A stretch of DNA of 64,000 nucleotides from Dokdonella fugitiva. GTDB taxonomy: Bacteria; Pseudomonadota; Gammaproteobacteria; Xanthomonadales; Rhodanobacteraceae. Shown piece by piece: positions 8,816 through 19,732 of this stretch. A program made the translations under genes and the position numbers. The notes below the pieces were generated by a model. It made no database searches and was not told the DNA's origin. It worked only from the letters and a program-made list of their open reading frames with translations. The stretch spans positions 124,001 to 188,000 of the forward strand of contig NZ_SLWQ01000008.1 in the NCBI RefSeq assembly GCF_004342425.1, written 5' to 3'. Within the stretch, counting starts at the first letter, position 1. The number at the start of each line of letters is the position of its first letter.

Positions 8816-10045
8816 ATGCGCAACATTCCCGGCCGCGGCCTCGCGTGCCTGCTCCTGCTGACCGCCCTGCCCGCGACCGCGACCGAGCACCACGTGAGCG
8901 TCGGCGGGCAGTCCTACAGCAACGGCTACTACTACGCCGACCTCAGCTTCAGTCCGCGCCAGCTCACGATCCGGGCCGGCGACACGATCGTCTTCGACAA
9001 TCTCGGGGGCGCGCACAACGTCGCCGCGGATGATGGTTCGTTCCGCTGCGCGCAGGGCTGCGACGGCAGCGGCGGTAACGGCAATCCGAGCAATGCCCAA
9101 TGGCATGCGTCGGTACGCTTCGATACGCCGGGCACGTACGGCTACCACTGCGAAGTCCATCAAGGCATGGGCATGACCGGCACGATCACCGTCGAAGGCA
9201 CGGCGCCGCCCGCGTTCCCGATGAACCAGCACGGCATCGCCGGTTCCTGGGCCAATGCCGCGACCGAGTCGCAGGGCGTCGTCATGGACGTCTTCCCCGA
9301 CTTCTACGCCGCCGGCACCGGCCTGCTCTTCGGCGGCTGGTTCACCTTCGACACCACTGCCGCCGGCGGCCTGCGCTGGTACACCGTCCAGGGCCAGGTC
9401 GGCAACGACGACTCCGCCACCATGGCCGTCTACCAGACCCTCGGCGGCAGCTTCGATTCCGCCCAGGCCACCACCACCCACCCGGTCGGCGAAGTCACCT
9501 TCCACTTCGACGACTGCGACCACGCAAGCCTCGACTACAGCTTCACCGACGGCTCCGGCCGCCACGGCACGATCCCGCTCACCCGCCTGCTCGGCAACCT
9601 CGCCTGCACGCCCAGAGGCAGCACGCCCGGCAACCCCGGCAACTACCTGCTCGGCGGCACCTGGTACGACCCGGCCAGCAGCGGCCAGGGCCTCGTCTTC
9701 GACGTCAACGCCACCCAGGGCGTCCTGTTCGCCGCCTGGTACACCTACCTGCCGAACGCCGCCGCCGATGCGGGGGCGCCCGCGCAGAGCTGGTACACCC
9801 TCCAGGCCGCGGTCAGCCCCGGCTTCACCCACGTCGAGGACGTCGGCATCTATGAGTCCACCGGCGGCCTGTTCGACCAGCACGCCGACACCACCACGAC
9901 GCGCGTCGGCACGGCCAGCCTCGTCTTCAACAGCTGCACGTCGTTGACGATGGACTACACCTTTACCGCCGGCCCGCATGCCGGCCTCTCCGGCACGCTC
10001 GACCTCGCGCGCCTCGCCCCGGTCCCGGCCGGCTGCACGCTCTGA
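8816..10045 (+). CDS. Secreted plastocyanin-like protein with two copies of a lineage-type C-terminal domain
   Basis: Exported protein of 409 residues. After a signal peptide (about 1-23) comes a cupredoxin domain (about 24-128) whose copper ligands are visible: His67 in GGAHNV, Cys112 and His115 in YHCEVH, and Met120, the C-x2-H-x4-M spacing of plastocyanins. Two tandem copies of another domain follow (about 140-265 and 279-409). They align through GSWANAATESQG / GTWYDPASSGQG, a WYT-V/L-Q strand, a paired Cys segment and YSFTDG / YTFTAG, then LTRL / LARL. The tandem part uses almost only C-ending codons. I do not know a function for the repeated domain; electron transfer or copper binding is inference. 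Start: ATG at 8816 behind GGAGAC. Confidence 0.85.
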   Translation: MRNIPGRGLACLLLLTALPATATEHHVSVGGQSYSNGYYYADLSFSPRQLTIRAGDTIVFDNLGGAHNVAADDGSFRCAQGCDGSGGNGNPSNAQWHASVRFDTPGTYGYHCEVHQGMGMTGTITVEGTAPPAFPMNQHGIAGSWANAATESQGVVMDVFPDFYAAGTGLLFGGWFTFDTTAAGGLRWYTVQGQVGNDDSATMAVYQTLGGSFDSAQATTTHPVGEVTFHFDDCDHASLDYSFTDGSGRHGTIPLTRLLGNLACTPRGSTPGNPGNYLLGGTWYDPASSGQGLVFDVNATQGVLFAAWYTYLPNAAADAGAPAQSWYTLQAAVSPGFTHVEDVGIYESTGGLFDQHADTTTTRVGTASLVFNSCTSLTMDYTFTAGPHAGLSGTLDLARLAPVPAGCTL

Positions 10046-10092
10046 CGGCCACGCCGGCGCGCGCCGGTGCGGACGACGCTCGGCCAGCGGTG

Positions 10093-10734
10093 TCAGCGCT
10101 GGCGATACGGCGCGAGCAGGCGCGAGTCGGCGAACAGCGCGTCGGGAACGAGCCAGCGCGGATCGCGCCCCGCTGCGAGCAGCGCGCGGACCTGGCTCGC
10201 GGAAATCTCCAGTGGGGTCACCGCGATCGGCAGCACGCGCCCGGCCGGCGACTCGCGCAGGCTCGCCGCGTCGGCGCAGCGGCGCGAGGCGATCTTGGTG
10301 CGCAGCTCGGTCGGCAAAGTGCCGCCTTCGTGGCCAGGCCGCGTCAGCACGCCGATGTGCGCGAAGTCGAACAGTTCACGCCAGCGATGCCAGTCGGCGA
10401 AGCCGGCGAATGCATCGGCGCCGACGAGCAGGACGAGTGGCCGTTCGGCGCCGATCTCCGCGCGCACTTCGGCCAGCGTGTCGATGGTGTACGAAGGCCC
10501 CTCGCGCTGCAGTTCGCGCGCGTCGAGCACGAGCCGCTGCTGCCCGGCGAGCGCGGCGCGCACGAGCGCCGCGCGCTGCTCCGCGCTCGCGCGCGGCTGG
10601 TCGCGGTGCGGCGGCACGCTCGCCGGCAGCAGGCGCACGTCGGCGTCGAGCAGTTCGGAGGCTTCCCAGGCCACGCGCAGGTGCGCATTGTGGATCGGAT
10701 CGAAGGTGCCGCCGAAAAGCGCGAGCGGTCGCAT
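10093..10734 (-). CDS. nadD: Nicotinate-nucleotide adenylyltransferase NadD
   Basis: Transfers AMP from ATP to nicotinate mononucleotide to make deamido-NAD in NAD synthesis. It has 213 residues, normal length. The nucleotidyltransferase motifs are clear: FGGTFDPIHNAHLR at about 7-20 and ISASQVRALLAAGRD near the C-terminus (the family ISSTxIR box), with LLVGADAFAGFADWHRW between. It lies 43 bases downstream of holA. In most proteobacteria rsfS would follow directly; here the next genes are on the opposite strand. Confidence 0.97.
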   Translation of the reverse strand: MRPLALFGGTFDPIHNAHLRVAWEASELLDADVRLLPASVPPHRDQPRASAEQRAALVRAALAGQQRLVLDARELQREGPSYTIDTLAEVRAEIGAERPLVLLVGADAFAGFADWHRWRELFDFAHIGVLTRPGHEGGTLPTELRTKIASRRCADAASLRESPAGRVLPIAVTPLEISASQVRALLAAGRDPRWLVPDALFADSRLLAPYRQR

Positions 10735-10777
10735 CAGGGCCCCTCCGCTCCGCGATGCCGCTCGATGGGTCGCACGG

Positions 10778-11860
10778 TCATGCGCGTTCGAGCAGGAAGG
10801 CGGCGCGCCGCGTGCCGGCGATCGCGGCGACCAGGCGCTCGAGTTCGCGCCAGCCGTTCGCCTCGCGCCAGGCGGTGAGGTCGGGCAGCTTGCCTAGGGC
10901 GGCGTAGATCGGCTGCAGTTCGTCACGGCCTTTGACGATGCGGTCGATGCGCCCGGCCTGCTCGAGGCAACGTTCCCAGTGCGAGCGGTCGGAATTCTTC
11001 AGCGCGCGGCGGAACACGCCTTCGCGCGCCTGCGGCCAGATGCGCTCGCTGCGCAGCGCGGCATCGACGTTGGGCGCGGACGCGAGGCGCAGCAGGATGC
11101 GCAGCTGCGTGAGCAGCCAGCCGAGCAATGGAACGAGTTCCTCGCCCTCGGCGCGCAGGCCCGCGACGATGTGCAGCGCGCGCGCGGCGTCGCCGGCGAT
11201 CGCCGCATCGGCGAGGCGGAACACGTCGTAGCGCGCGTCGTCGGCGACGCTCGCCTCGAGCGTGTCGGCGTCGACCGCCTGCCCCGCGTGCAACAGGGCC
11301 AGCTTGTCGATCTCCTGCGCGGCGGCGAGCAGGTTGCCTTCGACGCGATCGGCGAGCAGCGCGATCGCGTCGATCGACAGGCGCAGGCCGCGTGACGCGG
11401 CGCGTGCGCCGATCCAGTCCGGCAGCTCCTCGCGCTTGAGCGGCCACACCGCGACCAGCACGCCCGCGCGCTCGACCGCCGCCGTCCAAGCACCTTCGTG
11501 CTTGCGGCTCCAGTCGTTCGCGGTGACCAGCAACACGGTGTCGGGTGGCGGTGCCGCGCAGTAGTCGACGAGCGCCGCGGCACCGTCCTTGCCGGGACGG
11601 CCGCTCGGCAGGCGCAGGTCGATCAGGCGGCGGCTCGCGAACAGCGACATCGAACGCGCCGCGTCACCGAGCCGGTTCCAGTCGAAACCCGCCTCGACGT
11701 CGAGCACTTCGCGCTCGAGATAGCCGAGTTCCTTCGCGCGCGCGCGCAGCGCATCGGCCGCCTCGATCACGAGCAACGGTTCGGCGCCGGCGATGAGGTA
11801 GACGGGTTTGAGTCCGGGGCCGGCCAACTGGCGGCGCAGGGCGGCGAGCGTCGTCGACAT
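10778..11860 (-). CDS. holA: DNA polymerase III delta subunit HolA
   Basis: Clamp-loader delta subunit, which opens the beta clamp. It has 360 residues, close to the usual 340-345. It begins STTLAALRRQLAGPGLKPVY followed by LIAGAEPLLVIEAADALRAR, the typical N-terminal AAA-like fold with the degenerate P-loop region GAEPLL. FDWNRLGDAARSMSLFASRR is the conserved delta segment containing the clamp-binding hydrophobic residues. The SLF in that run is the expected beta-clamp contact. It lies between lptE and nadD in the usual order. Confidence 0.96.
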   Translation of the reverse strand: MSTTLAALRRQLAGPGLKPVYLIAGAEPLLVIEAADALRARAKELGYLEREVLDVEAGFDWNRLGDAARSMSLFASRRLIDLRLPSGRPGKDGAAALVDYCAAPPPDTVLLVTANDWSRKHEGAWTAAVERAGVLVAVWPLKREELPDWIGARAASRGLRLSIDAIALLADRVEGNLLAAAQEIDKLALLHAGQAVDADTLEASVADDARYDVFRLADAAIAGDAARALHIVAGLRAEGEELVPLLGWLLTQLRILLRLASAPNVDAALRSERIWPQAREGVFRRALKNSDRSHWERCLEQAGRIDRIVKGRDELQPIYAALGKLPDLTAWREANGWRELERLVAAIAGTRRAAFLLERA

Positions 11861-11910
11861 GGGTCGATTCTACATGCCCCGATCCGCGGGCGAGCGCACG
11901 GACTTCATCC

Positions 11911-11968
11911 GTGGGAGCGGCGCAAGCCGCGATGCCCGTAGGGCGGTACGCGCGCAGCGCGTGCCGCC
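11911..11968. repeat. Two adjoining palindromic intergenic elements
   Basis: The holA-lptE gap carries two elements side by side. The first, 11911-11934, is GTGGGAGCGGCGCAAGCCGC followed by GATG, related to the copy at 5292-5318. The second, 11941-11968, has arms GGCGGTACGCGC and GCGCGTGCCGCC around GCA, a near-perfect palindrome with one mismatch. The second also occurs, in more copies, at 21371-21493. Confidence 0.65.
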
Positions 11969-12024
11969 GATCAATCACCCCACTCCCGGAAAAGCATCGC
12001 GCCTTCCGGCCTCCGACAGCGGCG

Positions 12025-12543
12025 TCAGTGCGCCGCCTGCGTGCGCGCCTCGAGGCGGCGCAGCACGGTCTGCACCATGTCCTGCTGCAGCTCCTTCGTG
12101 AGCAGGTCGGTCTGCGCGGCGACGCCGAGTGCCTGGCTTGCATCGAAGGTGAAATCGCGGCTGAGTTCGATCGTCTGCTTCGGGACGATCACGCTGCCCG
12201 TGCCATCGAGCACCTCGAATTCGACGTGGTAGCGCAACGCGTATTCGGTCGCTCGCGCGTTGCCGCCGACCGAAAGCACGTCGGTCGAGAACGTGTTCGC
12301 ATCGAAGCGCAGCGTGGCGACGTCGGGGCCCTCCGTATCGACGACTTCGCTGCCCGAGCGCGGCAATGCCTTGGCGAGGCCCTTCGCCAGCGCGCTCGAC
12401 GCGTCGGCGATCCGGATGTGCACGCGCTTCATGCTCGGTGGCAGCTCGGCCTCGCGGCGAAGGTGGAAACCGCACGCGGCGAGCGGCAGGGCGAGCAGGG
12501 CGAGCAGGGCGACGAGGGCGAACGGCGTGCGACGCAGGGTCAT
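12025..12543 (-). CDS. lptE: LPS-assembly lipoprotein LptE
   Basis: Outer-membrane lipoprotein that plugs and helps assemble the LptD barrel, the last step of LPS export. It has 172 residues. A lipoprotein signal ends in the lipobox LPLAACGF with Cys24 as lipid attachment site, followed by the typical GFHLRREAELPPSMKRVHI start of the mature protein. The closing MVQTVLRRLEARTQAAH resembles other LptE ends. It overlaps the GST gene upstream by 4 bases (ATGA) and precedes holA, the usual leuS-lptE-holA order with one extra gene. Confidence 0.93.
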   Translation of the reverse strand: MTLRRTPFALVALLALLALPLAACGFHLRREAELPPSMKRVHIRIADASSALAKGLAKALPRSGSEVVDTEGPDVATLRFDANTFSTDVLSVGGNARATEYALRYHVEFEVLDGTGSVIVPKQTIELSRDFTFDASQALGVAAQTDLLTKELQQDMVQTVLRRLEARTQAAH

Positions 12544-13187
12544 GTGCGGGTTCCGGCGGCAATCGGAGGGCTGGCGACGAGCAGATCATACGGTGCGAGC
12601 CAGCCCGGCAGCGAGCGGATGCGCTCGAGCCAGGCGACCAGCGCGGGCCACGGCGCGAGGTCGACGCCGGCCTGGTCGGTCCAGAACAGGTAGCCGCAGC
12701 ATGAGATGTCGGCGATCGTCGGCGCGTCGCCGGCGACGAACGGGCGCGCCTGCAGTTCCAGTTCGAGCCGGTCGAAATCCGCGTGCATGCGCTGCGCCCA
12801 CCACGCCTCCAGCGCGGGGTCGGCGCGCGTGAAACGGCGCGAGAAACGCAGGTGCGGGAAGCTCATCGCGAGGCGGTTCGCCTCCCACGCGAGCCATTCG
12901 CGCACGCGCGTGCGCTGCGCGGGCGTGCGCCCGTCGAGCTTGCCGTAGCGGCGCGCGGCGTGGTCGAGGATCACGTTGGACTGGCACACCGCGAGGCCGT
13001 CCTCGTCGACGAGTACGGGCACTTCGCCGAACAGCGATACCGCTCGGAACGCTTCGTCGCGCTGCTCGCGCGGCGCATTGAGGTCGACCGCCCGCTGCTC
13101 GAACGGCACGGCCATGAGGCGCAGTGCCAGCGCGACCTTGTAGCTGTGGCCCGATTCACGATGGCAATGGAGGACGGGTACGGTCAC
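12540..13187 (-). CDS. Glutathione S-transferase family protein
   Basis: Cytosolic GST-like protein, 215 residues. The N-terminal thioredoxin-like half contains the cis-Pro region GEVPVLVDEDGLAVCQSNVI (about 54-73), where Gln-Ser would bind the gamma-glutamyl part of glutathione. The helical C-terminal half has AGDAPTIADISCCGYLFW, the conserved N-capping box of GSTs. A Ser is present near the N-terminus (HRESGHSYKV), so a Ser-type catalytic residue is plausible. It is inserted between leuS and lptE and is translationally coupled to lptE by a 4-base overlap. Substrate unknown. Confidence 0.9.
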   Translation of the reverse strand: MTVPVLHCHRESGHSYKVALALRLMAVPFEQRAVDLNAPREQRDEAFRAVSLFGEVPVLVDEDGLAVCQSNVILDHAARRYGKLDGRTPAQRTRVREWLAWEANRLAMSFPHLRFSRRFTRADPALEAWWAQRMHADFDRLELELQARPFVAGDAPTIADISCCGYLFWTDQAGVDLAPWPALVAWLERIRSLPGWLAPYDLLVASPPIAAGTRT

Positions 13188-13236
13188 GGCGGTTTCCTGT
13201 GCGAACGCCCGCTCCGCGTGGCAGGCACGAAGCGAC

Positions 13237-13264
13237 GGCGACGCCCGCTCGCGCGGGCGTCGCC
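13237..13264 (-). terminator. Strong stem-loop after leuS
   Basis: The arms GGCGACGCCCGC and GCGGGCGTCGCC pair perfectly around a 4-base loop in the 92-base leuS-GST gap. There is no T-run on the minus strand after it, so it may attenuate or stabilise rather than act as a classic intrinsic terminator. Confidence 0.4.
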
Positions 13265-13279
13265 TCCGGTGATCGCGGG

Positions 13280-16054
<2,775 letters not shown>

Positions 16055-16188
16055 CTAACGCAGCGCAGCAATCGAGGAAAGGCGCCGCCCGCCGGACTCG
16101 CTGGCGCCACCGATGGCGGCTCGCGCCGCCGGCCGGCGTAAGGGCAGACGGGGAACGACCCCTGATCATCCGCAGCGAGGAAAATCGT

Positions 16189-17571
16189 ATGAACCGCTTG
16201 ACGGTGTGCGTCGCGCTGGCCGTGGCGCTCGGAACGGGGATGGGCGCGTCGATCGCCCATGCGGACGGTTTCACCTACCACGGCAGCCTGCAGGATGCCG
16301 GGGAGCCCGCCAACGGCCGCTACGACCTGCAACTCACGCTCTATTCGGCGCAGGACGGCGGCCATGTGCTCGCAGGCCCGGTCACCCTCTACGGTGTCGA
16401 CGTCAAGGATGGCAACTTCAGCACGAGCGTCGATTTCGGACCGATGAGCCTCGCCACGCAGGGCTGGGTCGGCGTCGCCGTGAAATCCGCGGGCGGCGGC
16501 TCGTTCGTCGCGCTCGATGCGCGATCGCCGGTCGCGCCGGATGGCGGTTGCCCCGGTTCGTGGGCACTCGACGGCAATGCCGGGAATCCGTCCGGCAGCT
16601 ATCTCGGTACGTCGGATGCGACCGACCTCGTCGTGAAGTCCAACGGCGGCACCGTCGCGATCTTCGGCACGAATGGATCCAGCCGCCTTTCATTCCCGTA
16701 CGCCGCAGTGGGCGCGTATTCCACCGCGATCGGCTACAACGCCGGCACGAACTTCGAGGGTTCGATCGTCACGGGCGGTCGCAACGACGCGACATTCGGC
16801 ACCAACATCCGCGATACGGGCCCCAACCAGGTCATCCTCGTCGCGCAGAACGGCGTTGGCATCAATACCAGCCACGCACCCGACAACAACGCCCTGCGCG
16901 ATGAACTGACGATCGCGCCTTCGGCGCACCTGCCGGGCGCCAATGCCGATCTCACGTTCGAGACCTCGACCACGGCGACCGGCTACAACGGGTTCAACTT
17001 CAGCGCGATCCCGGGCGGCTATTTCCAGTTGAACGGGCTGCACGACGACAACAACGTGCTCACTTACCACTCGCTGATGTACATCAACTACTCGACCGCG
17101 TTCGGCGGCTACGGCGTGTTCCAGTTCAACGGCGCGAACGGCCCGGGCGTCTTCAACGTGGGCCACAACGCCCAGACCGGCAACGGCGCCTATCTCACCG
17201 CCGGCGGCGTCTGGACCAATGCATCCAGCCGCAGCTTCAAGGAAGCGTTCCAGAAGGTGGACACCGTCGACGTGCTCGGCAAGCTCGTCGCGCTGCCGGT
17301 GCAGACGTGGTTCTACAAGGGATCGCACGGCGAAGGCCGGCACATGGGACCGGTGGCCGAGGAATTCGCGGCGGCCTTCGGCCTCGGCAATGACGAGACA
17401 CACATCACCACGGTCGACGAGAGCGGCATCGCGTTCGCGGCGATCCAGGGCCTCAACAAGAAGGTCGAGCGCGAGAACGAAGTGCTGCGCCGCGAGAACG
17501 CGGACCTGCGCGGTTCGCTCGAGCGCATCGTCGCGCGCATCGAACGCCTCGAAGGCCGCAAGGGGGACTGA
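16189..17571 (+). CDS. Exported protein with C-terminal S74 intramolecular-chaperone/autoprotease domain
   Basis: 460 residues with an N-terminal signal peptide (about 1-25). The middle (about 26-340) looks like a repetitive beta-rich fibre or shell; I cannot name a domain there. The end is a Peptidase_S74 domain (about 345-430), the domain that trimerises phage tail fibres and endosialidases and then cuts itself off. SSRSFKEAF gives Ser346 and Lys351, the same five-residue Ser-Lys spacing as the known catalytic pair, and RHMGPVAEEF supplies His385. A Glu/Arg-rich coiled coil (about 425-460) closes the protein. Start: ATG behind GAGGAAAA. No phage genes lie around it. The small motif-tagged gene begins 2 bases after the stop. 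Confidence 0.82.
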   Translation: MNRLTVCVALAVALGTGMGASIAHADGFTYHGSLQDAGEPANGRYDLQLTLYSAQDGGHVLAGPVTLYGVDVKDGNFSTSVDFGPMSLATQGWVGVAVKSAGGGSFVALDARSPVAPDGGCPGSWALDGNAGNPSGSYLGTSDATDLVVKSNGGTVAIFGTNGSSRLSFPYAAVGAYSTAIGYNAGTNFEGSIVTGGRNDATFGTNIRDTGPNQVILVAQNGVGINTSHAPDNNALRDELTIAPSAHLPGANADLTFETSTTATGYNGFNFSAIPGGYFQLNGLHDDNNVLTYHSLMYINYSTAFGGYGVFQFNGANGPGVFNVGHNAQTGNGAYLTAGGVWTNASSRSFKEAFQKVDTVDVLGKLVALPVQTWFYKGSHGEGRHMGPVAEEFAAAFGLGNDETHITTVDESGIAFAAIQGLNKKVERENEVLRRENADLRGSLERIVARIERLEGRKGD

Positions 17572-17573
17572 CC

Positions 17574-17885
17574 ATGGCCACCTCCACCCCGGTCATCCGT
17601 GGCGGGCCCGTGCTCGCCGCACTTGCACTGCTCGCCGTCGCATCGCCAGCGGGCGCCGGCGATGCGGCACGCCGCTACACGATGCATGCGAGCCTGCGCC
17701 CGGTCGTCACGAAAACCACCGCCCGCGGCGACGCCCTGTCCATGCAGGCGAGCCTGGTCGCGAGTCGATCGTACGTACCCGTGCAGGAAGGCGGCGACCT
17801 CGCCCTGATCGGCAAACTCGCGCACGTCGTGCTCGGCTGCGCGGACGACACGATCTTCGCCAACGGCTTCGACGGCCCCATCTGA
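17574..17885 (+). CDS. Small secreted protein ending in an IFANGFD motif
   Basis: 103 residues; function unknown. A signal peptide (about 1-28, ending ASPAGAG) is followed by about 60 residues without a recognised domain. The C-terminus is GCADDTIFANGFDGPI, a motif that recurs as DAIFASGFDG in the collagenase and DLIFADGFD at the end of the repeat protein at 37.3-38.6 kb. It starts 2 bases after the S74 gene with its own AAGGGGG site, so the two are very likely one operon and may act on the same surface structure (inference). Confidence 0.78.
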   Translation: MATSTPVIRGGPVLAALALLAVASPAGAGDAARRYTMHASLRPVVTKTTARGDALSMQASLVASRSYVPVQEGGDLALIGKLAHVVLGCADDTIFANGFDGPI

Positions 17886-18011
17886 GCGCGACGTGGCGCG
17901 GGTCCGCGATGCGGCGGATCCGCGCTGCGCGACGTTTCGATGCAGGGCGGCGTTCCAAACGCGCAGCCGCGCGCTAGGATCGCCCTTCCACATCGAAGCG
18001 AAGGGGTCATC

Positions 18012-19322
18012 ATGGGCATGCGCGTACTGTCGCTCGCGGTTCTCGCCGTTCTCGCCTCGCCGGCGTTCGCCGCCGACGAACCGGTTGCGTCCGTCTTGCA
18101 CTGCGGCCACCTCGTCGACACCGCCGCGGGCAAGGTGCTCGGCGAGACCAGCATCGTCGTCGACGGCAAGCGCATCCGCGAGGTGAAGCCCGGCCGCGTC
18201 GAGATCAGCGGCGCCACGACGATCGAACTCGGCGACGCGACCTGCCTGCCCGGCCTCATCGACAGCCACACCCACCTCACCGGCGAAACGAGCCCGACCG
18301 GCTACACCGACCAGTTCCGCTGGAACGTCGCCGACTACGCGATCCGCTCGACCGTCTACGCGCGGCGCACGCTCGAGGCGGGCTTCACGACGGTGCGCAA
18401 CCTCGGCGACAACGAGGGCGAATCGGTCGCGCTGCGCAATGCGATCGACGCCGGCATCGTGCCCGGCCCGCGCATCTTCACCGCGGGCGTCGCGATCGGC
18501 TCGACCGGCGGCCATGCCGACGGGACCGACGGCTACCGCAAGGACCTCGCCGGCGATCCCGGCGCGAAGCAGGGCATCATCAACGGCGTCGACGACGCCT
18601 GGAAGGCGGTGCGCCAGCACTACAAGGACGGTGACGACCTCATCAAGATCATGCCCTCGGGCGGGGTGCTCGACGAGAGCAGCAGCGTCGACAACGCGCA
18701 GATGACGCTCGAGGAGGTGAAGGCGGTCGTCGCCGCCGCGCACGACTACGGCTTCACCGTCGCCGCGCATGCGCACGGCGCCGAAGGCATCCGCCGCGCG
18801 ATCGTCGGCGGCGTCGATTCGATCGAGCACGGCACCTTCATGGACGATGCCGACATCAAGCTCATGAAGGAACACGGCACCTGGTACGTGCCGACGATCA
18901 TCGCGGGCAAGTACGTCGAGGAGAAGGCGAACGTGCCCGGTTATTACCCGCCCCAGGTCGCCGCGAAGGCGAAGCAGGTCGGACCGCTGATCCAGCGGAC
19001 CGCGGCGCGCGCATACAAGGCCGGCGTGAAGATCGCGTTCGGCACCGACGCGGCGGTCTATCCGCATGGACAGAACGCGAAGGAATTCCAGTACATGGTC
19101 GAGGCCGGCATGCCGGCGATGTTCGTGCTGCAGGCGGCGACGACGCACGCGGCCGAACTGCTGCACAAGACCAAGGACCTGGGCAGCGTCGAGGCCGGCA
19201 AGTTCGCCGACGTGATCGCCGTCGACGGCAGCCCGCTCGACGACATCATGCGCATGCAGAAGGTGACGTTCGTGATGAAGGAAGGAGTCGTCTACAAGGG
19301 CACGGGCGCGGCGGCGCCCTGA
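18012..19322 (+). CDS. Secreted metal-dependent amidohydrolase, Xaa-Pro dipeptidase/imidazolonepropionase-like
   Basis: Amidohydrolase-superfamily enzyme of 436 residues with a signal peptide (about 1-21, ending SPAFAA). The binuclear metal site is laid out as expected: LIDSHTHL (first HxH), KIMPSGGV with the bridging Lys, VAAHAHG, SIEHGT and FGTDAAV with the catalytic Asp. The sequence resembles the group of exported prolidase-like amidohydrolases that act on N-acyl or Xaa-Pro dipeptides; the exact substrate is not predictable. The ATG at 18012 follows GAAGGGG; an upstream in-frame opening lacks the signal peptide at its start. The gene stands alone. Confidence 0.9.
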   Translation: MGMRVLSLAVLAVLASPAFAADEPVASVLHCGHLVDTAAGKVLGETSIVVDGKRIREVKPGRVEISGATTIELGDATCLPGLIDSHTHLTGETSPTGYTDQFRWNVADYAIRSTVYARRTLEAGFTTVRNLGDNEGESVALRNAIDAGIVPGPRIFTAGVAIGSTGGHADGTDGYRKDLAGDPGAKQGIINGVDDAWKAVRQHYKDGDDLIKIMPSGGVLDESSSVDNAQMTLEEVKAVVAAAHDYGFTVAAHAHGAEGIRRAIVGGVDSIEHGTFMDDADIKLMKEHGTWYVPTIIAGKYVEEKANVPGYYPPQVAAKAKQVGPLIQRTAARAYKAGVKIAFGTDAAVYPHGQNAKEFQYMVEAGMPAMFVLQAATTHAAELLHKTKDLGSVEAGKFADVIAVDGSPLDDIMRMQKVTFVMKEGVVYKGTGAAAP

Positions 19323-19353
19323 TTCCGCTCATTCCGCGACCGTCGCAAACGTC

Positions 19354-19486
19354 CTGTGGGGGCAATTGCTTCGCTCGCCGACACACCATGAGGTCCGGTC
19401 GCGCTTCGACTCCGCCCCCTTCGCGGGCTGCGCCCGGCGCGAACGGAATTCTCGAAGTGTCGACCGGCGAAGACAGTTGCTCCCAC
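19354..19486. repeat. REPIN-like inverted pair of palindromic repeats
   Basis: Two related segments face each other across about 74 bases: GTGGGGGCAATTGCTTCGCT... (19354-19382, ending GCCGACAC) and its near reverse complement GTGTCGACCGGCGAAGACAG... (19457-19486, ending TGCTCCCAC). The head-to-head layout in a non-coding gap is that of REPINs, mobile doublets of REP sequences. Confidence 0.55.
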
Positions 19487-19505
19487 GAGGCTGCCGCAGT
19501 CGCGC

Positions 19506-19727
19506 CTAGGACTCGCCCGCCCACTGGAACACCTCCTCGATCCGCACTTCCAGCGCATGCGCGATGCGGAACGCGAGTTCGAGCGACGGCGCGTAGCGGC
19601 CCGCTTCGAGCGCGATCACGGTCTGGCGCGTGACGCCGCAGGCGTCGGCGAGCGCCTGCTGGGTCATCTCGCCGCGCTCGAAGCGCAGGCGGCGGATCGC
19701 ATTGGTGACCGGCGTGCCGTTGCCCAT
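19506..19727 (-). CDS. Small XRE-family transcriptional regulator
   Basis: 73-residue Cro/CI-type DNA-binding protein that is almost entirely one helix-turn-helix: [20 protein letters not shown], then [20 protein letters not shown]. The ending [12 protein letters not shown] is typical of these short regulators. Its ATG (19725-19727) lies 5 bases past the stop of the membrane-protein gene, so both are one operon. The regulator probably controls the promoter/palindrome at 20385-20422, as such pairs are usually self-regulated (inference). Confidence 0.92.
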   Translation of the reverse strand: MGNGTPVTNAIRRLRFERGEMTQQALADACGVTRQTVIALEAGRYAPSLELAFRIAHALEVRIEEVFQWAGES

Positions 19728-19732
19728 CGCTG

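Noticed and set aside
6118..10045. Genomic island between nadD and rsfS
   Set aside because: No integrase, tRNA, direct repeats or base-composition break was seen; the insert contains a core gene (deaD).
16189..17571. Prophage remnant suggested by the S74 domain
   Set aside because: No capsid, tail, integrase, lysis or attachment sequence around it, and the protein has a signal peptide.
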